From positions 13,125,848 through 13,189,847 of the forward strand of contig NC_062979.1 of NCBI RefSeq assembly GCF_023078275.1: a stretch of DNA of 64,000 nt, written 5' to 3'. This DNA is from Leguminivora glycinivorella (taxonomy: Eukaryota > Arthropoda > Insecta > Lepidoptera > Tortricidae). Positions 21,039-31,615 of this stretch are shown one piece after another; the first letter of the stretch is position 1, and each line of letters begins with the position of its first letter. Under the pieces are notes generated by a model. That model saw only the letters and a program-made list of their open reading frames with translations. It had not been told where the DNA came from and did no database searches. Position numbers and translations under genes: made by a program.

Positions 21039-21587
21039 ATAAGTGGTCGAAAGGCTACCAGCCTGACACTACAAAAATTACATTTTGTATCTTTTCTTCC
21101 AACCTCTTAATCACTAAGAGAAGCAGTTTCATGCGCAATTGCTCGGAAAATTCACATATGTTGCCAATTGGAAATGTGAAATTTATTGTGTTTGTTGGGA
21201 CATATATATATGTACAAGTACATCAGCGCGCAAGTGTTGCGATTATTAATCTAGTTCATATTAAATTCATGTAACTTTTGCTCCAAGTTAAGTCGGTAGA
21301 TACTCCTTTTAGAAAAGGAATTATTAGTATGCGTCTCACGAAAATGTCCAACAATATCCAACTCTCGCATGCGACAACTTTCTCCCTAATTGCGCTCCAA
21401 TTAGTCCAATTCGCTGCTCTAATGAATTTATATTTAGATCTCAATCCTTGCCAATTTGCATTAGAACTGTATTGATCGCAACGGCAGTAGTTTCCACTTT
21501 GGAAGGGAAAGGACATCTAAGTAATTATTATTGGAATACACACCTATTCCAATTTTTTGCCAAAGTACCTACGTAAAGCTGGGTTCG

Positions 21588-21688
21588 AAATTATCAAGAT
21601 AATTATCCGATAATTATCAAGATAATTATCCGATAATTATCAAGATAATTATCCGATAACTATCATGGTAATTATCCGATATTGCTCT
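21588..21688 (+). repeat. Tandem repeat of about 26-bp palindromic units
   Basis: Roughly four units of ataattatcaagataattatc followed by cg, the last ones degenerate (ataactatcatggtaattat). Each unit is itself nearly palindromic. Located in the intron just upstream of exon I. Confidence 0.85.
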
Positions 21689-21781
21689 TATAGCACCATC
21701 TAGTAGTTACGGTGTAAGGTAGCGATGGGAATTGGCAGGCATATGATGTTTCCTTGAGTAAACATTTTGTTTTATTTTCAG

Positions 21782-21953
21782 ACCGCATTGAAGCTAGGTC
21801 GGTTGCTAAGCAACAAGCGGTGGTGGCGTCTCGGCCCACCGACCAGCGAACTGCCTACCTCCGCTGAGCTGGTGAGCTTTCGTCAGGAACTCTGCGCGGC
21901 GCCACGGCCCACGCCAGCGATGACTGCCTTATGCTCAATGCTACCCAAATATC
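21782..21953 (+). CDS. CFAP92-like gene, exon I
   Basis: Acceptor tgttttattttcag ends at 21781 and donor tatc/gtaaga follows at 21954, phase 1. It is more GC-rich than its surroundings. Encoded: TALKLGRLLSNKRWWRLGPP, then LPTSAELVSFRQELCAAP and ALCSMLPKY. In CFAP92 relatives the VYARP segment is followed by a helix with K/L-rich LG.LL and then LP(S/T).EM/L; this agrees in order and spacing. The gene must continue to at least one further exon, which I could not find in the window with confidence. Confidence 0.65.
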
Positions 21954-22199
21954 GTAAGAATCACTGTATTTACTAAATAACCACGATACAAAATAAAAAA
22001 TTTTGAAAAACCCCGATAGTGGATCGATTTTCATCAAATATGGGTAAAGAACAATAATAAAGAACAATAACAACAAGAACTAATGGCTAAGTTTACGATT
22101 TTACAGAAATTAAGCGAGGCATCCTACAATTAATTTAAATTAAACTAAACAAACTAGATAACAAAATATTGTACCTTGAATTCTTCAACCCTGTCAATT

Positions 22200-22446
22200 T
22201 TTAACCCCCGACGTAAAAACGACGGGATGTTATAATTTTGACGTGTCTGTTTGTCTGTCTGTGTGTGTGTGTCTGTCTGTGGGATCGTAGCTCCCGAACG
22301 GATGAACCGATTTAGATTTAGTTTTTTTTTGTTTGAAAAGTTAGTCGCGAGTGTTCTTAGCCATGTTTCATGAAAATCGGTCCACTATGTCGGAGGTATT
22401 TTCGAAATTTAAATTTTTTGGTTAGGTTATTCTAGCTGACAGGCCA
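22200..22446 (+). repeat. AACCCCCGACG repeat family, copy 1
   Basis: Starts with taacccccgacgtaaaaacg, carries the tgtctgtttgtctgtctgtg block, ctcccgaacggatgaaccga and catgaaaatcggtccactat, and ends near ttggttaggttatt. Other copies are at 51571-51832 (+) and 60105-60347 (-). A well-known lepidopteran dispersed repeat to my recollection; non-coding. Confidence 0.8.
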
Positions 22447-23264
22447 TTTCCGATCGGAGATTTGATATTCAGTGTTCGCCGTTAGTAGGTAAGTAACGTA
22501 CCTAATTATAATTATACATAAGAAGCAATAAGAGAGTAGCTTTCTGTGGAAATATAATACTCAGGGAACATAACCAATAGACGTTACATTCCGCACAGTC
22601 TCTACTATTTTTTACTAAAAAGGTAAATCTTATTTTAATAGTGATAACTCAACTTTAAAGTATCAAAAGGGCCTCTACGTGTTGGCTTCGCCCCCGCGCA
22701 CGCCTCCCAAAGGTCCGGAACACCATTGTTCCGTGATGGGAAAGACACTCAAATGAAAAGCGGCTTGGAATAAATACCATTATCTCAATTCTTCGTAATA
22801 ATTACTTATATTTTTATGAAATACTGAAGATAAAAAAAGATCAACTAAATTTATATCCACTCTGATGGTTGTTGTTGTTGGAAAATTTTGACATAGCCCT
22901 TTTAATTGTCAGCACAAATTGCTCTGTACAAGCCGCAGTTTAAAATAAGTAGGTGTTATTAATCTCTCGGGGTTTGCCGGCTTTCCTGATTTCCCAAAGT
23001 TGGTTTCAACGGACAAAAGCCTCAATAGTCATTATCATTTTGCCATTAAACGTAACAGTTTGGCAAGTTAATTCATGTACAAAATTAGTTTAAGTTGTTT
23101 TTTTTTTTCCAAAAAAAAAAAAAGTCAATTCCTGCTGTCGTGGTTTAGAAAATTTTAAGCGAGGAAAAAGAAATGAATTGGCTGAATATAATAAAGCTTT
23201 TCTTTCTTGTTAGAAATAAATACTTATTTGGCAATTTGGATGTCTCCATTACATATTTATGTGG
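22447..23264. other. no gene; repeat fragment inside
   Basis: The segment at 22668-22745 (gtgttggcttcgcccccg, acgcctcccaaaggtcc, accattgttccgtgatggga) is shared with 51440-51515. The rest is unassigned. Confidence 0.45.
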
Positions 23265-23462
23265 ATGAAGCGCTGGTGGCCTAGCGGTAAGAGCGTACGA
23301 TTTTCAATCCGGAGGTCGCGGGTTCGAACTCCGGCTCGTATATACCAATGAGTTTTTAGGAACTTATGTGCGAAATGTAATTTGATATTTTCCAGTCGGT
23401 TTTCGGTGAAGGAAAACAACTTTTCTTTTATTATTATGAATGGGCTTACTCTTGACCGTAGA
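23265..23462 (+). mobile_element. tRNA-derived SINE (second family)
   Basis: The head has an A-box-like ggtggcctagcggtaagagc (23275-23294) and a B-box-like gggttcgaactcc (23321-23333), with intervening sequence of tRNA size. It is followed by a body with atttgatattttccagtcgg and gtgaaggaaaac, familiar from lepidopteran SINEs. It is not a functional tRNA gene, because the acceptor-stem halves do not pair and a body is attached. Confidence 0.75.
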
Positions 23463-23895
23463 CTCATCATCATCATCATTTCAGCCATTAATCGCCCACT
23501 GCTGAGCATAGGCCTCCCTTCGTGTACGCCACTTATCCCGGTCCTGGGCTAATCTCATCCAGAAGTGCCCCGCAGTTTTTCGAATGTCGTCCACCCAACG
23601 AGCCAACGGATGCCAGGCGCTTTTTACATCCGATAGCGGCCACCATTCGGTCAACATTTTGGTCCACCTGCCATCACTCTGCCTGGCAACATGCCCCGCC
23701 CAATTCCATTTGAGTTTGGAAATGACGTCACCCACGTCCCGCACCTTGGTGCGGCGTCGGATTTCGACATTCCTCACTCGATCTTGAAGCTTAATGCCGA
23801 GCATGGTGCGCTCCATCGCTCTCTGTGCTACCCATATCTTATGCACAGCCTTTTTAGTGAGCGTCCATGTCTCGGCACCGTATGTCATGGCTAGC
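23463..23895 (-). pseudogene. RTE-type LINE, C-terminal ORF fragment with (ATG)n tail
   Basis: The minus strand encodes MTYGAETWTLTKKAVHKIWV, then AQRAMERTMLG, then RNVEIRRRTKVRDV, KWNWAGHVARQSDGRW and RWVDDIRKTAGHFWM. This series is the hallmark of the C-terminal region of RTE/BovB-type reverse transcriptases. The stop is followed by an (ATG)n repeat, seen as catcatcatcatcat at 23465-23479 on the plus strand, the usual RTE tail. 5'-truncated; RT core absent. Upstream codons to 23951 are not part of the family. Confidence 0.85.
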
Positions 23896-23987
23896 CAAAG
23901 GCAAAGACGTGGCCTACTATGGAGTGAGGAAACCGGATTATTTAATCTCAATAAGGCTTAGTTATCCTTGGGGTTGGAAGGTCAGTG

Positions 23988-24064
23988 TGCGTAGCCGAAT
24001 GCCTAAACGCTTTACGATTCGCTCACGATTCGTGAAGCGTTTGTGCATTTGGCTACGCACACAG
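23988..24064. repeat. Short foldback of the GCCGAATGC family
   Basis: gtgcgtagccgaatgcctaa at the left is mirrored by cattt.ggctacgcacac at the right, with tandem cgattcgctcacgattcgtg between. Related arms are at 44625-44650, 51115-51145 and 54868-54935. Confidence 0.7.
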
Positions 24065-24111
24065 ATGACAGTCGCTTTCGTAAAACTAGTGCTTGTTCTA
24101 AATCTTGGGAT

Positions 24112-24186
24112 TAGTTGTCAAAGCGGACCCCAATCTCCAATAAAGCGTAGCAAATGCCGGGATAACGCAAGGAGGACGATGACGTA
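24112..24186 (+). mobile_element. RTE-like LINE/SINE 3' tail, copy 1
   Basis: gtcaaagcggaccccaatct ... aaatgccgggataacgcaag then gaggacgatgacg resembles the 3' end of RTE-type elements. A related fragment is at 31458-31536. Confidence 0.5.
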
Positions 24187-24239
24187 TTGCTAATAAGTAT
24201 CGTAGGAGTCGTTGATCGTCCCATTAGTATTATCAAATA

Positions 24240-24540
24240 CATAATTATGTAACTCCGTATAGACAGCTACAGTCTAAGAAAAAAAAACGTAACTGAGCAA
24301 TTCCCGAATAGTTTGTACATTTGGATCACGTCTCCGATTTTATAAACCGTTACACCTTTGGGGGATGCTCGGCTAGATGGCGCTAATATTAATATTTGAC
24401 ATTTTAACACATATCAAGCTAAGAATATGGGCCAAATTGTCAAAACTGAGGTTTAAAAGTTGTTAGCTTGTGTCGAGAGATGGCAGTCTATGCACTGTGA
24501 TTACACATTTTACTTTGACAGTAACTCTATAATACTTGAT
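24240..24540 (+). repeat. Dispersed repeat, copy 1 of 3
   Basis: Ordered blocks ctcggctagatggcgctaat, acacatatcaagctaagaat, atgggc.aaattgtcaaaa, gagagatggcagtctatgca and cattttactttgacagtaac recur at 24955-25238 and, interrupted, at 37775-38262. Confidence 0.8.
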
Positions 24541-24954
24541 CCCCTTTGGTATTGTATCAAGTTCTTAAATTCATCCCCATTCTGCTTTCGTCACCCATTT
24601 TCGTCATTCATTTGTTTCATTTCGTTACTTTCCTCTGTAGTCTTTATCGTCTTTGATCGTTGTTTGTCTTTCGGCTCATTTATCAGAATAATTCCTAATT
24701 TATTAAAGCACTGAAACTCATATATATTCAACCAATAAAGAGGCTATGAAACGAAACCACCTATCCACTTAAATATTCATGCTTCGATTAATACCTACAA
24801 CACGCGGTAGCGATTTGACGTCCGAATATCCAAATGGCCTAAGTTATGGCACAGCAATTGGGAATTAAATAAACACTAGTCTCTGCTTCCAATTTCCTTC
24901 GCATTGAAGTCGTAAATTAAACTGAATCGCCTACCCCCTGCCATTACTATTACC
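24541..24954. other. no gene recognised
   Basis: Sequence between two copies of the same repeat. A T-rich open frame (24460-24714) has no family features and no splice context. Confidence 0.35.
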
Positions 24955-25238
24955 AAAGATATATGTACGTAACTTCGTGTAGACGGGTAAAGTCTAAGAA
25001 AAAAACATACCTCTTAACCATACAAATAGGTACGGCGGCCAAGATGGCGTTACACCTTTGGAGAACGCTCGGCTAGATGGCGCTAATAAAAATAGTTGAC
25101 AATTTAACACATATCAAGCTAAGAATATGGGCTAAATTGTCAAAATTGAGGTTCAAAAGTTGTCAAAAGTGTTGAGAGATGGCAGTCTATGCACTGTGTC
25201 ACACATTTTACTTTGACAGTAACTCTCTATAATACCAG
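24955..25238 (+). repeat. Dispersed repeat, copy 2 of 3
   Basis: Same block order as 24240-24540, with a longer opening (gtgtagacgggtaaagtcta agaaaaaaac split over 24970-25000). Confidence 0.8.
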
Positions 25239-25474
25239 AGATTATGGATTTAGTAGATATGTCCACCCCATACAAAAAAATGCGACCGCCTAAAAGCACG
25301 GCAAATGTAGATGGCGTTACTACAAATTTCTTGTTGCCTTGAGATCACTGTTAGATGGCGTTAAGTGTCACTTTTGAGACATAAATCTTTAAAAGAATAT
25401 AATGAATTTTAGGACTCGTAACGCCATGCATGTACTAGATTGAAAGTTAGTTAATATTTCGCCACCCTTTCTAT

Positions 25475-25570
25475 CGCTTAAATAGCTCAGTTATAGTAGC
25501 GTAAGACGATGGAAGCGGCCCTGACGTCGTGGGTTCGATCCTCGGTAGTGAAAATCTTTTTTTTTCTTTT
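25475..25570 (+). mobile_element. tRNA-like Pol III module (third type)
   Basis: An A-box-like tagctcagttatagtagcg (25483-25501) and B-box gtgggttcgatcctcgg (25529-25545) are separated by a tRNA-like distance and followed by a long T run that would end Pol III transcription. The acceptor ends do not pair as in a real tRNA, so it is a SINE head or solitary tRNA-derived element. Confidence 0.55.
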
Positions 25571-26884
25571 TTTTTAATATTTTATACCCTTTTCAACCAT
25601 CTCCTTTTAAATAGTGATTTTTTTAAATATTAGATTCACAACCCATTTCATTGAAATTTTGTTAGACACATGTAATGCAATAAGTTTAAAAATTGTCTTT
25701 CAGTATTAGTATTGATGGAAGGTAACCTAAGGTAACCTAATCGTACCCATCGTACCTACTAACAGCAATACTCTGTCTTAACTAACCATAGACGTTATGC
25801 TCTTGTAATAAGGATTACAAATGTACAGTGACAGTTGTCCAGTTGCATGTACCACATTGAAAGTTAGTCTAGATATATTAATATCGACAATTACAAACCG
25901 TCAGCAGATGTTGCTTTATAATATAATTAATAAATAAAGATTTTTTTGAGTGTAGGTGGATATTGTCGATTTTGGTTTCGCTCAAGAACCTTTGCGAATA
26001 CGTTACAGACTAAGGTGTAAATGATCTACGCATTTTGTTATGAAAAACGATACAATATACGGCTTAAACAAAACGCGGAATATAAATACATAACAAAAAT
26101 TGCCTTGTGTTGCTTAATTCCGTGATTCAATATATGTATGTATTTACAAAAGCTTTGCCGCCATCCACGTCTTACTCAGCTTTAACATAAGACTGAAAAT
26201 CACTTAAACATTAGTCTTTAGAGTCAAAATCTTTTTACTATTTTTACAATGAATGAATGACAAGTCTAGCTAGGAGGTTTCCACGAACACCAGAGTTTGC
26301 GCTATGTGGCTATATATGTCACTCTATATGCCTGGATAGGAGCAAAAGAGAAAGATGTCCGCAATGTGTTAACCCAGGTGACAGCAGTAAGCCCTCAGTA
26401 CTAGTACTGTCACTGGCTGTCATGGCCAACCTACTGCGTTTCGATACTGGTAAAATATCGAAGTATCATTCATTATGTTCTTTTTGTATCTAGGTTATTA
26501 ATTATATACGAATATCAAAATATCAAAATGATGATAATTGATGAATATCAAGATGATTTTTAGTTTAAAGCAAGAAGATAAAAATATTTTCAGAAATATG
26601 TACTTACTCTTTTTGTATAACAAAACGCATCCATCAGTCAAGCGCCGTATAGCCATCATCTTCTATTTCTGAATTGATTTTTAATAATAATTTACTAAGG
26701 TCTAAATCAGTTTACGACCAAACTAGAGTTATGCGACGTTGCAGTCAGCAGTCTGGCAACGTTGCATTTTGAAGTAACAAAACATTTAATATTCATTCAA
26801 TTTGTCGTGAAAAGTCTTCATGACTTACTACTCATATTATACCTATAAGTTACCTAATTTCGTCACTCTGATTAAGTAGAAGTT
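25571..26884. other. no gene recognised
   Basis: It contains a short repeated phrase (gcatgtaccacattgaaagttag near 25847, compare 25428-25450). A cysteine-containing frame at 26257-26493 was considered and rejected. Otherwise AT-rich unassigned sequence. Confidence 0.4.
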
Positions 26885-26975
26885 TGGTGTGGCGGTCAAA
26901 GATACTGCTTTTTAGCTGCGATAACTTGAGCAGCAGACGAGGTTCGAATCTCACCGGGGGAGACCTTGCTTTTTT
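26885..26975 (+). mobile_element. tRNA-like Pol III module (fourth type)
   Basis: The A-box-like region gtgtggcggtcaaagatact (26888-26907) is unusual, but the B box is clear (gaggttcgaatctcacc, 26940-26956), followed by tttttt. It starts from a sequence different from the module at 25475. Confidence 0.5.
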
Positions 26976-27394
26976 GTGAATCTTTTTTTATTTTTTTATT
27001 TAATACTTTGTGTTTGATTTATTTTTATTCATTATATTTGATGGGAAAATAAGTACTAATATTTCATATCTCAGGTTTGACATGTTTTTACACCCCGAAC
27101 TACCAATATTCCATGTTTTATCAATCTGGACCAACACTTAGTATGGTAATGAAAAAACTTTTCAAAGAATTTGGTGAATAAAATTGGCCTATTAATATAA
27201 TTATTGTTTTATTCCCCAATAATATACAATATCTATCATTTTGACAACTTTAGTCTCATTCTGATCATAGTGCCGTCTGACTCTGTCGTGCTGATATTAT
27301 GTAGTTGTTTGTGGTAAAACATTTTTATACTACTAAAAATGAAATAATCAGGAAGTAATACTTCCGTCTTAGTGCGTTATCACATTATCCGATC

Positions 27395-27825
27395 CGGTAT
27401 CAGATGTAGGACCGATATCGATATCCAATATATTTAAGCCGCTATCTTTGATTTTTGCCTTTAAAATTCTTCCTTCATCCGATATCGCGGATAGGATAAT
27501 GTGAAAACGCACTTAGAGTTGTAATCTTTTACCTAGCATATTTTGGTTTTACTGGAATGTACGTTCAAGATAATTCAGAATTATCGTTAAAACTTATGCA
27601 AAAAAAATCAAAAACCATAAAATTAAAATAAAACACAAAAAAACTGTTATCTTCACTTTGTGTCTCTCCGCCGGGATTCGAACCCGTGATCTCTGGATTG
27701 AAAACCAAACCAACTTCAACCGTGACCATAACGTGTCTTGACAATTGGCCCGAAATTCGCCATCATCTAGCTTTCACTAATGTGTCAGGCGTTTCGATGT
27801 TCCTGCTGAAAAGTAAATACTTAAG
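27395..27825 (-). mobile_element. SINE-like element with minus-strand tRNA head, copy 1
   Basis: A B box is readable on the minus strand at 27670-27684 (complement of gggattcgaaccc). The body carries cgatatcgcggata, aatgtgaaaacgcactta and tggaatgtacgttcaa. The same order of blocks appears at 35530-35932. The outer block tcatctagctttc..ct, tgtcaggc.tttcgatgttcc is also shared, so head, body and flank move as a unit. Confidence 0.7.
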
Positions 27826-28148
27826 TTATTAAGTTGCACATAAGCGGGGGCACACTTAAGCTGGCAACAATTTTCTTTGCAGACAGCGCCACCAATGAAT
27901 GATTATGAAACTAAATAGGCAGCCATGTTACTCGGACTTGTCAATTTAAAAAAAAACATTGTGAACTCTGGCTGTTTGAAGTTTAGACGTTTACGCGCCT
28001 TTTGAAGTTTTCTCTCGAAGTTCTTGGTTAATTTGTTTTTGTTTCTGTTATTCTTTCTGTTATTTGTTTCTGTTATTGTTTCTAGTTATTCATCGTTGTT
28101 TTTTGTTAAGTTTAACTTGTTTTCAAGTGTTCTTTTGGTGTTTCAACA
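27826..28148 (+). promoter_or_regulatory. Upstream region of the P-type gene
   Basis: About 320 bases before the ATG of the P-type transposase gene. T-rich, with a pyrimidine-rich 5' UTR (tgtttctgttattctttctg). An acttaagctggcaac block near 27862 has an imperfect inverted counterpart (gttgccactcttttaagt) near 34980 beyond the 3' end, possibly subterminal repeats. No TATA box can be assigned. Confidence 0.3.
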
Positions 28149-28197
28149 ATGAGTGGAATTCCGAAGAAACATTGTGTTTATGGCTGTGACCCTTTGG
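28149..28197 (+). CDS. P-type transposase, exon 1 (start of THAP finger)
   Basis: ATG at 28149 opens MSGIPKKHCVYGCDPL. The pair C9 and C13 is the first half of the C2CH THAP zinc finger, a sequence-specific DNA-binding domain. The donor is a strong gtaagt at 28198, phase 1. No earlier in-frame ATG is needed, because THAP domains usually begin within a few residues of the start. Confidence 0.8.
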
Positions 28198-28687
28198 GTA
28201 AGTTAATTTTATTTCAACTTATAAAGCTATATCATAAGTATCATAAGCATTTTAGTGAGACGTTTCTGAATATCGATATATAGAATTAGTCTTGCGTGTT
28301 ATTTTTCTGTCATCACATCACTCGTTAGTCAAATGACAATGGAGTTTGAAAACTAGAAAAGTTATTAAAAGTAACACTAAAGTTAGTATTCTAAAAAGAA
28401 ATATCGCTCGAAAATACCATGATTCTACCTATATCATATAGAGCGAATGTCAGATGTAATGAGTAGATATGCGTCATGTGGTATTTTTCCCATCATCAAT
28501 CAAAAATCAAATTTTGTCAAGTTTTATGCATTAACGTTAATATCAAACTACTTTTAAACAACAGTTGGGATAACAGATTTACTAAATAAAAGCTACTTAA
28601 CATTTATATTTTTTGCCACCAATCTTGCTGTGTTATTACTTTTTAATACCACACTTATTGTAAATAACATATGTTTTATTATTCCAG

Positions 28688-28903
28688 TCTCTCTTGGTGT
28701 GCCCTCACATCGTTTTCCTCACCCGGAAAAACATCCTGATATTTTTACTGCTTGGGTGTCAGTAATTGGAAATAAACTAGAAGAAACTGATCACATTAGA
28801 ATATATAAGAATAAAAGAGTATGTGACCACCATTTCGAGCCCAAATACAAGATATCTGGAAGACGTCTGAATCGGTCAGCAATACCCTCAGTGAACTTAC
28901 ATC
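28688..28903 (+). CDS. P-type transposase, exon 2 (rest of THAP finger)
   Basis: Acceptor tttattattccag precedes the exon and the donor is catc/gtaagt. It encodes VPSHRFPHPE, then IFTAWVSVIG, the second metal-binding pair VCDHHFEP (C62 and H65) and the closing hydrophobic motif SAIPSVN, the counterpart of the AVPTIF end. All landmarks of a THAP domain are in order: RFP, the tryptophan, C-x2-H, and the final motif. It should bind element ends or host DNA in the nucleus. Confidence 0.85.
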
Positions 28904-28944
28904 GTAAGTATAAATTGTTTTTTTTTGCTGTACATGTACAATCA

Positions 28945-29060
28945 CCATCATAAGTGATGATTTCTTTATCTTGTCACTTTTAATCGTTTTACAATTTCGT
29001 ATGACATTTCAAGCAAGACGTTAATATAACAAGGTATAGAAATCGTCACTTGTTTATGGA
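28945..29060. repeat. Dispersed repeat fragment in intron 2
   Basis: tgatgatttctttatcttgt, cacttttaatcgttttacaa and caaggtatagaaatcgtcac resemble blocks at 10095-10160 (same direction) and 15010-15080 (reverse). Likely a small MITE. Confidence 0.5.
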
Positions 29061-29239
29061 GAGCAGATTTCAGGTAGCGATTTAAATATTAATAAGGATA
29101 TGACTCGCATAATTTATTATTTTTTCTAAACATAATAAAAATCTATCGGAACATAAAAATGAAACCCTTTTTGATGCTATCGTGAATATTGGGAAAAGAT
29201 TATGATGAATAACAAATAAAAAAATGTTTGTTAATTTTT

Positions 29240-29640
29240 TAATGTAAAGTAAAATTTATTCATTGTTAACTGTGTACATAAGATGGTATGATATACAGGA
29301 AATTCAGTATCAACAGTTGCCCATTTCGAGCGTACAATATTCTTAAAAAACTACTGACTATTATAGCTTACTGGCTAACTTATAATTATTACCCGGGATA
29401 TTTCAGAAAAAACTCATTTAGGTTGTAGAAAACATTTTCTATCAACCAATTTTTTAACTTAAGCTTATATCTATTACCCTCCAACATCTTTATCTCAACT
29501 GGTAAGGCGTTAAAAACACGTATTGCAGTATTGTATGCGCATCTATAGTACAATGCGTTATTTGATTTTGGACACACGAGATTAAATTTATACTGCTCTC
29601 TGAGATTGTCTCTGCGTGACGATTTTTTCCTTAAATAAAA
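29240..29640 (-). pseudogene. Non-LTR retrotransposon C-terminal fragment
   Basis: The minus strand encodes NNALYYRCAYNTAIRVFNAL then PVEIKML, KLKLKNWLIENVFYNLNEFF. The AI..FN.LP.EIK ... K..LK.WL....FY...EFF pattern is the end of ORF2 in many Jockey/CR1-type elements. The remainder toward 29240 is its 3' UTR. 5'-truncated. It sits inside intron 2 of the P-type gene, antisense to it. Confidence 0.65.
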
Positions 29641-30416
29641 TAAATAAATAAAATAAATAAGTGTGGTATTTTAAATAGTTTATATATTTAAGTTTATTCA
29701 TTCAGCGAAGTTTGAGGTGTGCGGTGTATAATAATAATAGATTGACATGTATTAAAAAAATAGCACTAGTCATATCTATATTAAAAATCGCTACCTGAGA
29801 TCCACTCTCTACTTATATATGACAGTACCTATGTAATATAATAACAATATTATAACATTGTTAACTGGGTTGAGTTGATGTTACATAGTGTCCTCTGGCA
29901 CAAACCATGATGATATAATTATTATTTCAAAATTTTCAAACAATAAGGTATTCATATGTACATATATCTAAGATATGTCTAAAGTATTTATGCATTTTAC
30001 ATTAACACTTTATAAACCAGGCCTTTTGTGTCGGTTTGTCCTTTTTGCACCATCTGTAATTGGATTATTAGTTTTAAGTTTGAAACTGATTTTACAATAA
30101 CCTACTAGTCCATGTTACCATTTTAATGTTATTTTGTGTACTTGGAAGCAAAAATAAATATATCTATCTCTATTGCAGCTAAAAAAAATTGCCTGCAATA
30201 CATTTACATATATTAAAAAAAAATTCAAAATTGTTTATTTAAAAAAATACAACATGGAATATAATACAGAGGATGGTGCTACCCTGTAAGGAACAAATGA
30301 CCGTGTTGGGTAACGACAAATATTGGTTCTGCAATTGTGATGAACATGATGATATATGGTATGCCAATTCATCATAGGTTGACTCAACTAATAATATTTT
30401 AATGTGTGTGTTCCAG

Positions 30417-30647
30417 GTGTGCGACAAAGTTTATCCACATTTGTGCAAGCTGATCATAGCTACACTCATCCACAACGAGAGTATTTCCGAACAACATCTT
30501 TGACCGATATAACAAATGTACCGGGTCCATCTAGACTTGCAGATGATGTGACAGAATGTCCTCTGCCGTCTGGGTCCACTGAAACAACGTGTCCAGTTGT
30601 ACCTGATAAGTCTCAAGATAGACTACCACGAAAAAAGTTTGATGCAG
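30417..30647 (+). CDS. P-type transposase, exon 3 (linker)
   Basis: The acceptor is tgtgtgttccag and the donor gcag/gtaaga. Phase 1 at both ends; it completes an arginine codon from exon 2. Encodes 77 residues of low complexity: VRQSLSTFVQADHSYTHPQR, then proline/serine/threonine-rich sequence ending RLPRKKFDA, with a basic cluster that could act in nuclear import. No domain known; THAP transposases usually have a variable linker here. Confidence 0.75.
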
Positions 30648-30659
30648 GTAAGAATACCT

Positions 30660-30815
30660 AATTAGCCAGCTCCACACAGAGCGAGGCACGTCGTGAGGCA
30701 ACGTTCTCACGCGGCAAACGGCCAATGTGCAAAATGTACGCACTGCCTCGGCCGAGGTACGTCGTGCGACGAAATTGCCTCGTGACGTGTCTCGGTTTGT
30801 GTGGACCCGGCTATT
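30660..30815. repeat. Foldback MITE in intron 3
   Basis: agctccacacagagcgaggc and acgtcgtgaggcaac on the left mirror attgcctcgtgacgtgtctc and ggtttgtgtggacccggct on the right. It is GC-richer than the surrounding intron; the frames across it are incidental. Confidence 0.7.
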
Positions 30816-30875
30816 GGCTCGTAAGAGTCGTAAGGTTTGTGATAGTCAGAATGGCGGCTTTACCTTCACAAATAT

Positions 30876-31615
30876 CGGGCAAGACCGGCATACTTTATTT
30901 GAAATAAAGTTTGAGTGGATAAAACTAAATAATTAAAGTAGTGTAAACTTATGTGATAAAAATCACTTTTCAAAAGGCTCGGCGGGTTGACCGCCCCCCG
31001 CGCTGATAAAGGAGACCGTCTAGTGCTTGTTGTCGAGTAATTTCATATGGGAAAGGTGTCAAAACCATGATAATAGGTATTATCCGTAATAACATTGAAT
31101 GTGTTAAATCAAATAACGTTAGATATTAAATCAAATAACGTTAAAATTTCCTACATAATTATATGCATTTTTCTATATATATAAGACAAGACCGGCACAT
31201 ATCCTGTAGATGGGGTTCAGAACCTTTTTTTCAGGTCCAGATATTGCATAATCCTGTTTTCCAACGAACACCTACGAGTCCATTTTAGTCACGTCACTTT
31301 TCACAAACACGATATAAATAATATATTCTTTTTTAATGATTTTAGTAATACATAGTCTGTTAGGCGGCAAAACGAATCATTATACCAAAACTGAATTTCG
31401 AAGTTAAAAGCAAAGCCAGAACTTACCGTTAAAATTAACCTACAACACTTGAAGTTGTCAAAGCGGATTAATTAGCGGATCCCAGGCTCCCATGAGCCGT
31501 GGCGAATGCTGGTATAACGCAAGGAGGACGATGATCGTTTACACTCGAATTATTTTCCATAAAACCTAAAAAAGGTTGGCAACTCCTTGTTTATCACATG
31601 CCGGTCTTGCCTTAC
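30876..31615. repeat. Repeat element bounded by GCAAGACCGGCAT ends
   Basis: gggcaagaccggcatac near 30878 is mirrored by atgccggtcttgcc near 31600; a third copy of the word (gacaagaccggcacat) is at 31185. It contains an RTE-like tail fragment (31458-31536). The type is unclear. Confidence 0.45.
31458..31536 (+). mobile_element. RTE-like LINE/SINE 3' tail, copy 2
   Basis: gtcaaagcggattaattag, ggatcccaggctcccatgag and ggtataacgcaaggaggacg then atgatc parallel the tail at 24112-24186. Confidence 0.5.

Noticed and set aside
21588..21688. CRISPR-like array
   Set aside because: The units are contiguous palindromes without spacers, in a eukaryotic intron.
23265..23345. Functional tRNA gene
   Set aside because: A and B boxes are present, but the acceptor-stem halves do not pair and a SINE body follows. 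The same reasoning applies to the modules at 25475, 26885, 46105, 46436 and 61388.
24460..24714. Hydrophobic 84-codon frame resembling a membrane protein
   Set aside because: T-rich composition produces phenylalanine/serine/isoleucine runs; it overlaps a dispersed repeat and lacks exon boundaries.
26257..26493. Cysteine-containing frame that looks vaguely like a RING or zinc finger
   Set aside because: Cysteine and histidine spacing fits no finger I know, there are no convincing splice sites, and no flanking exons.
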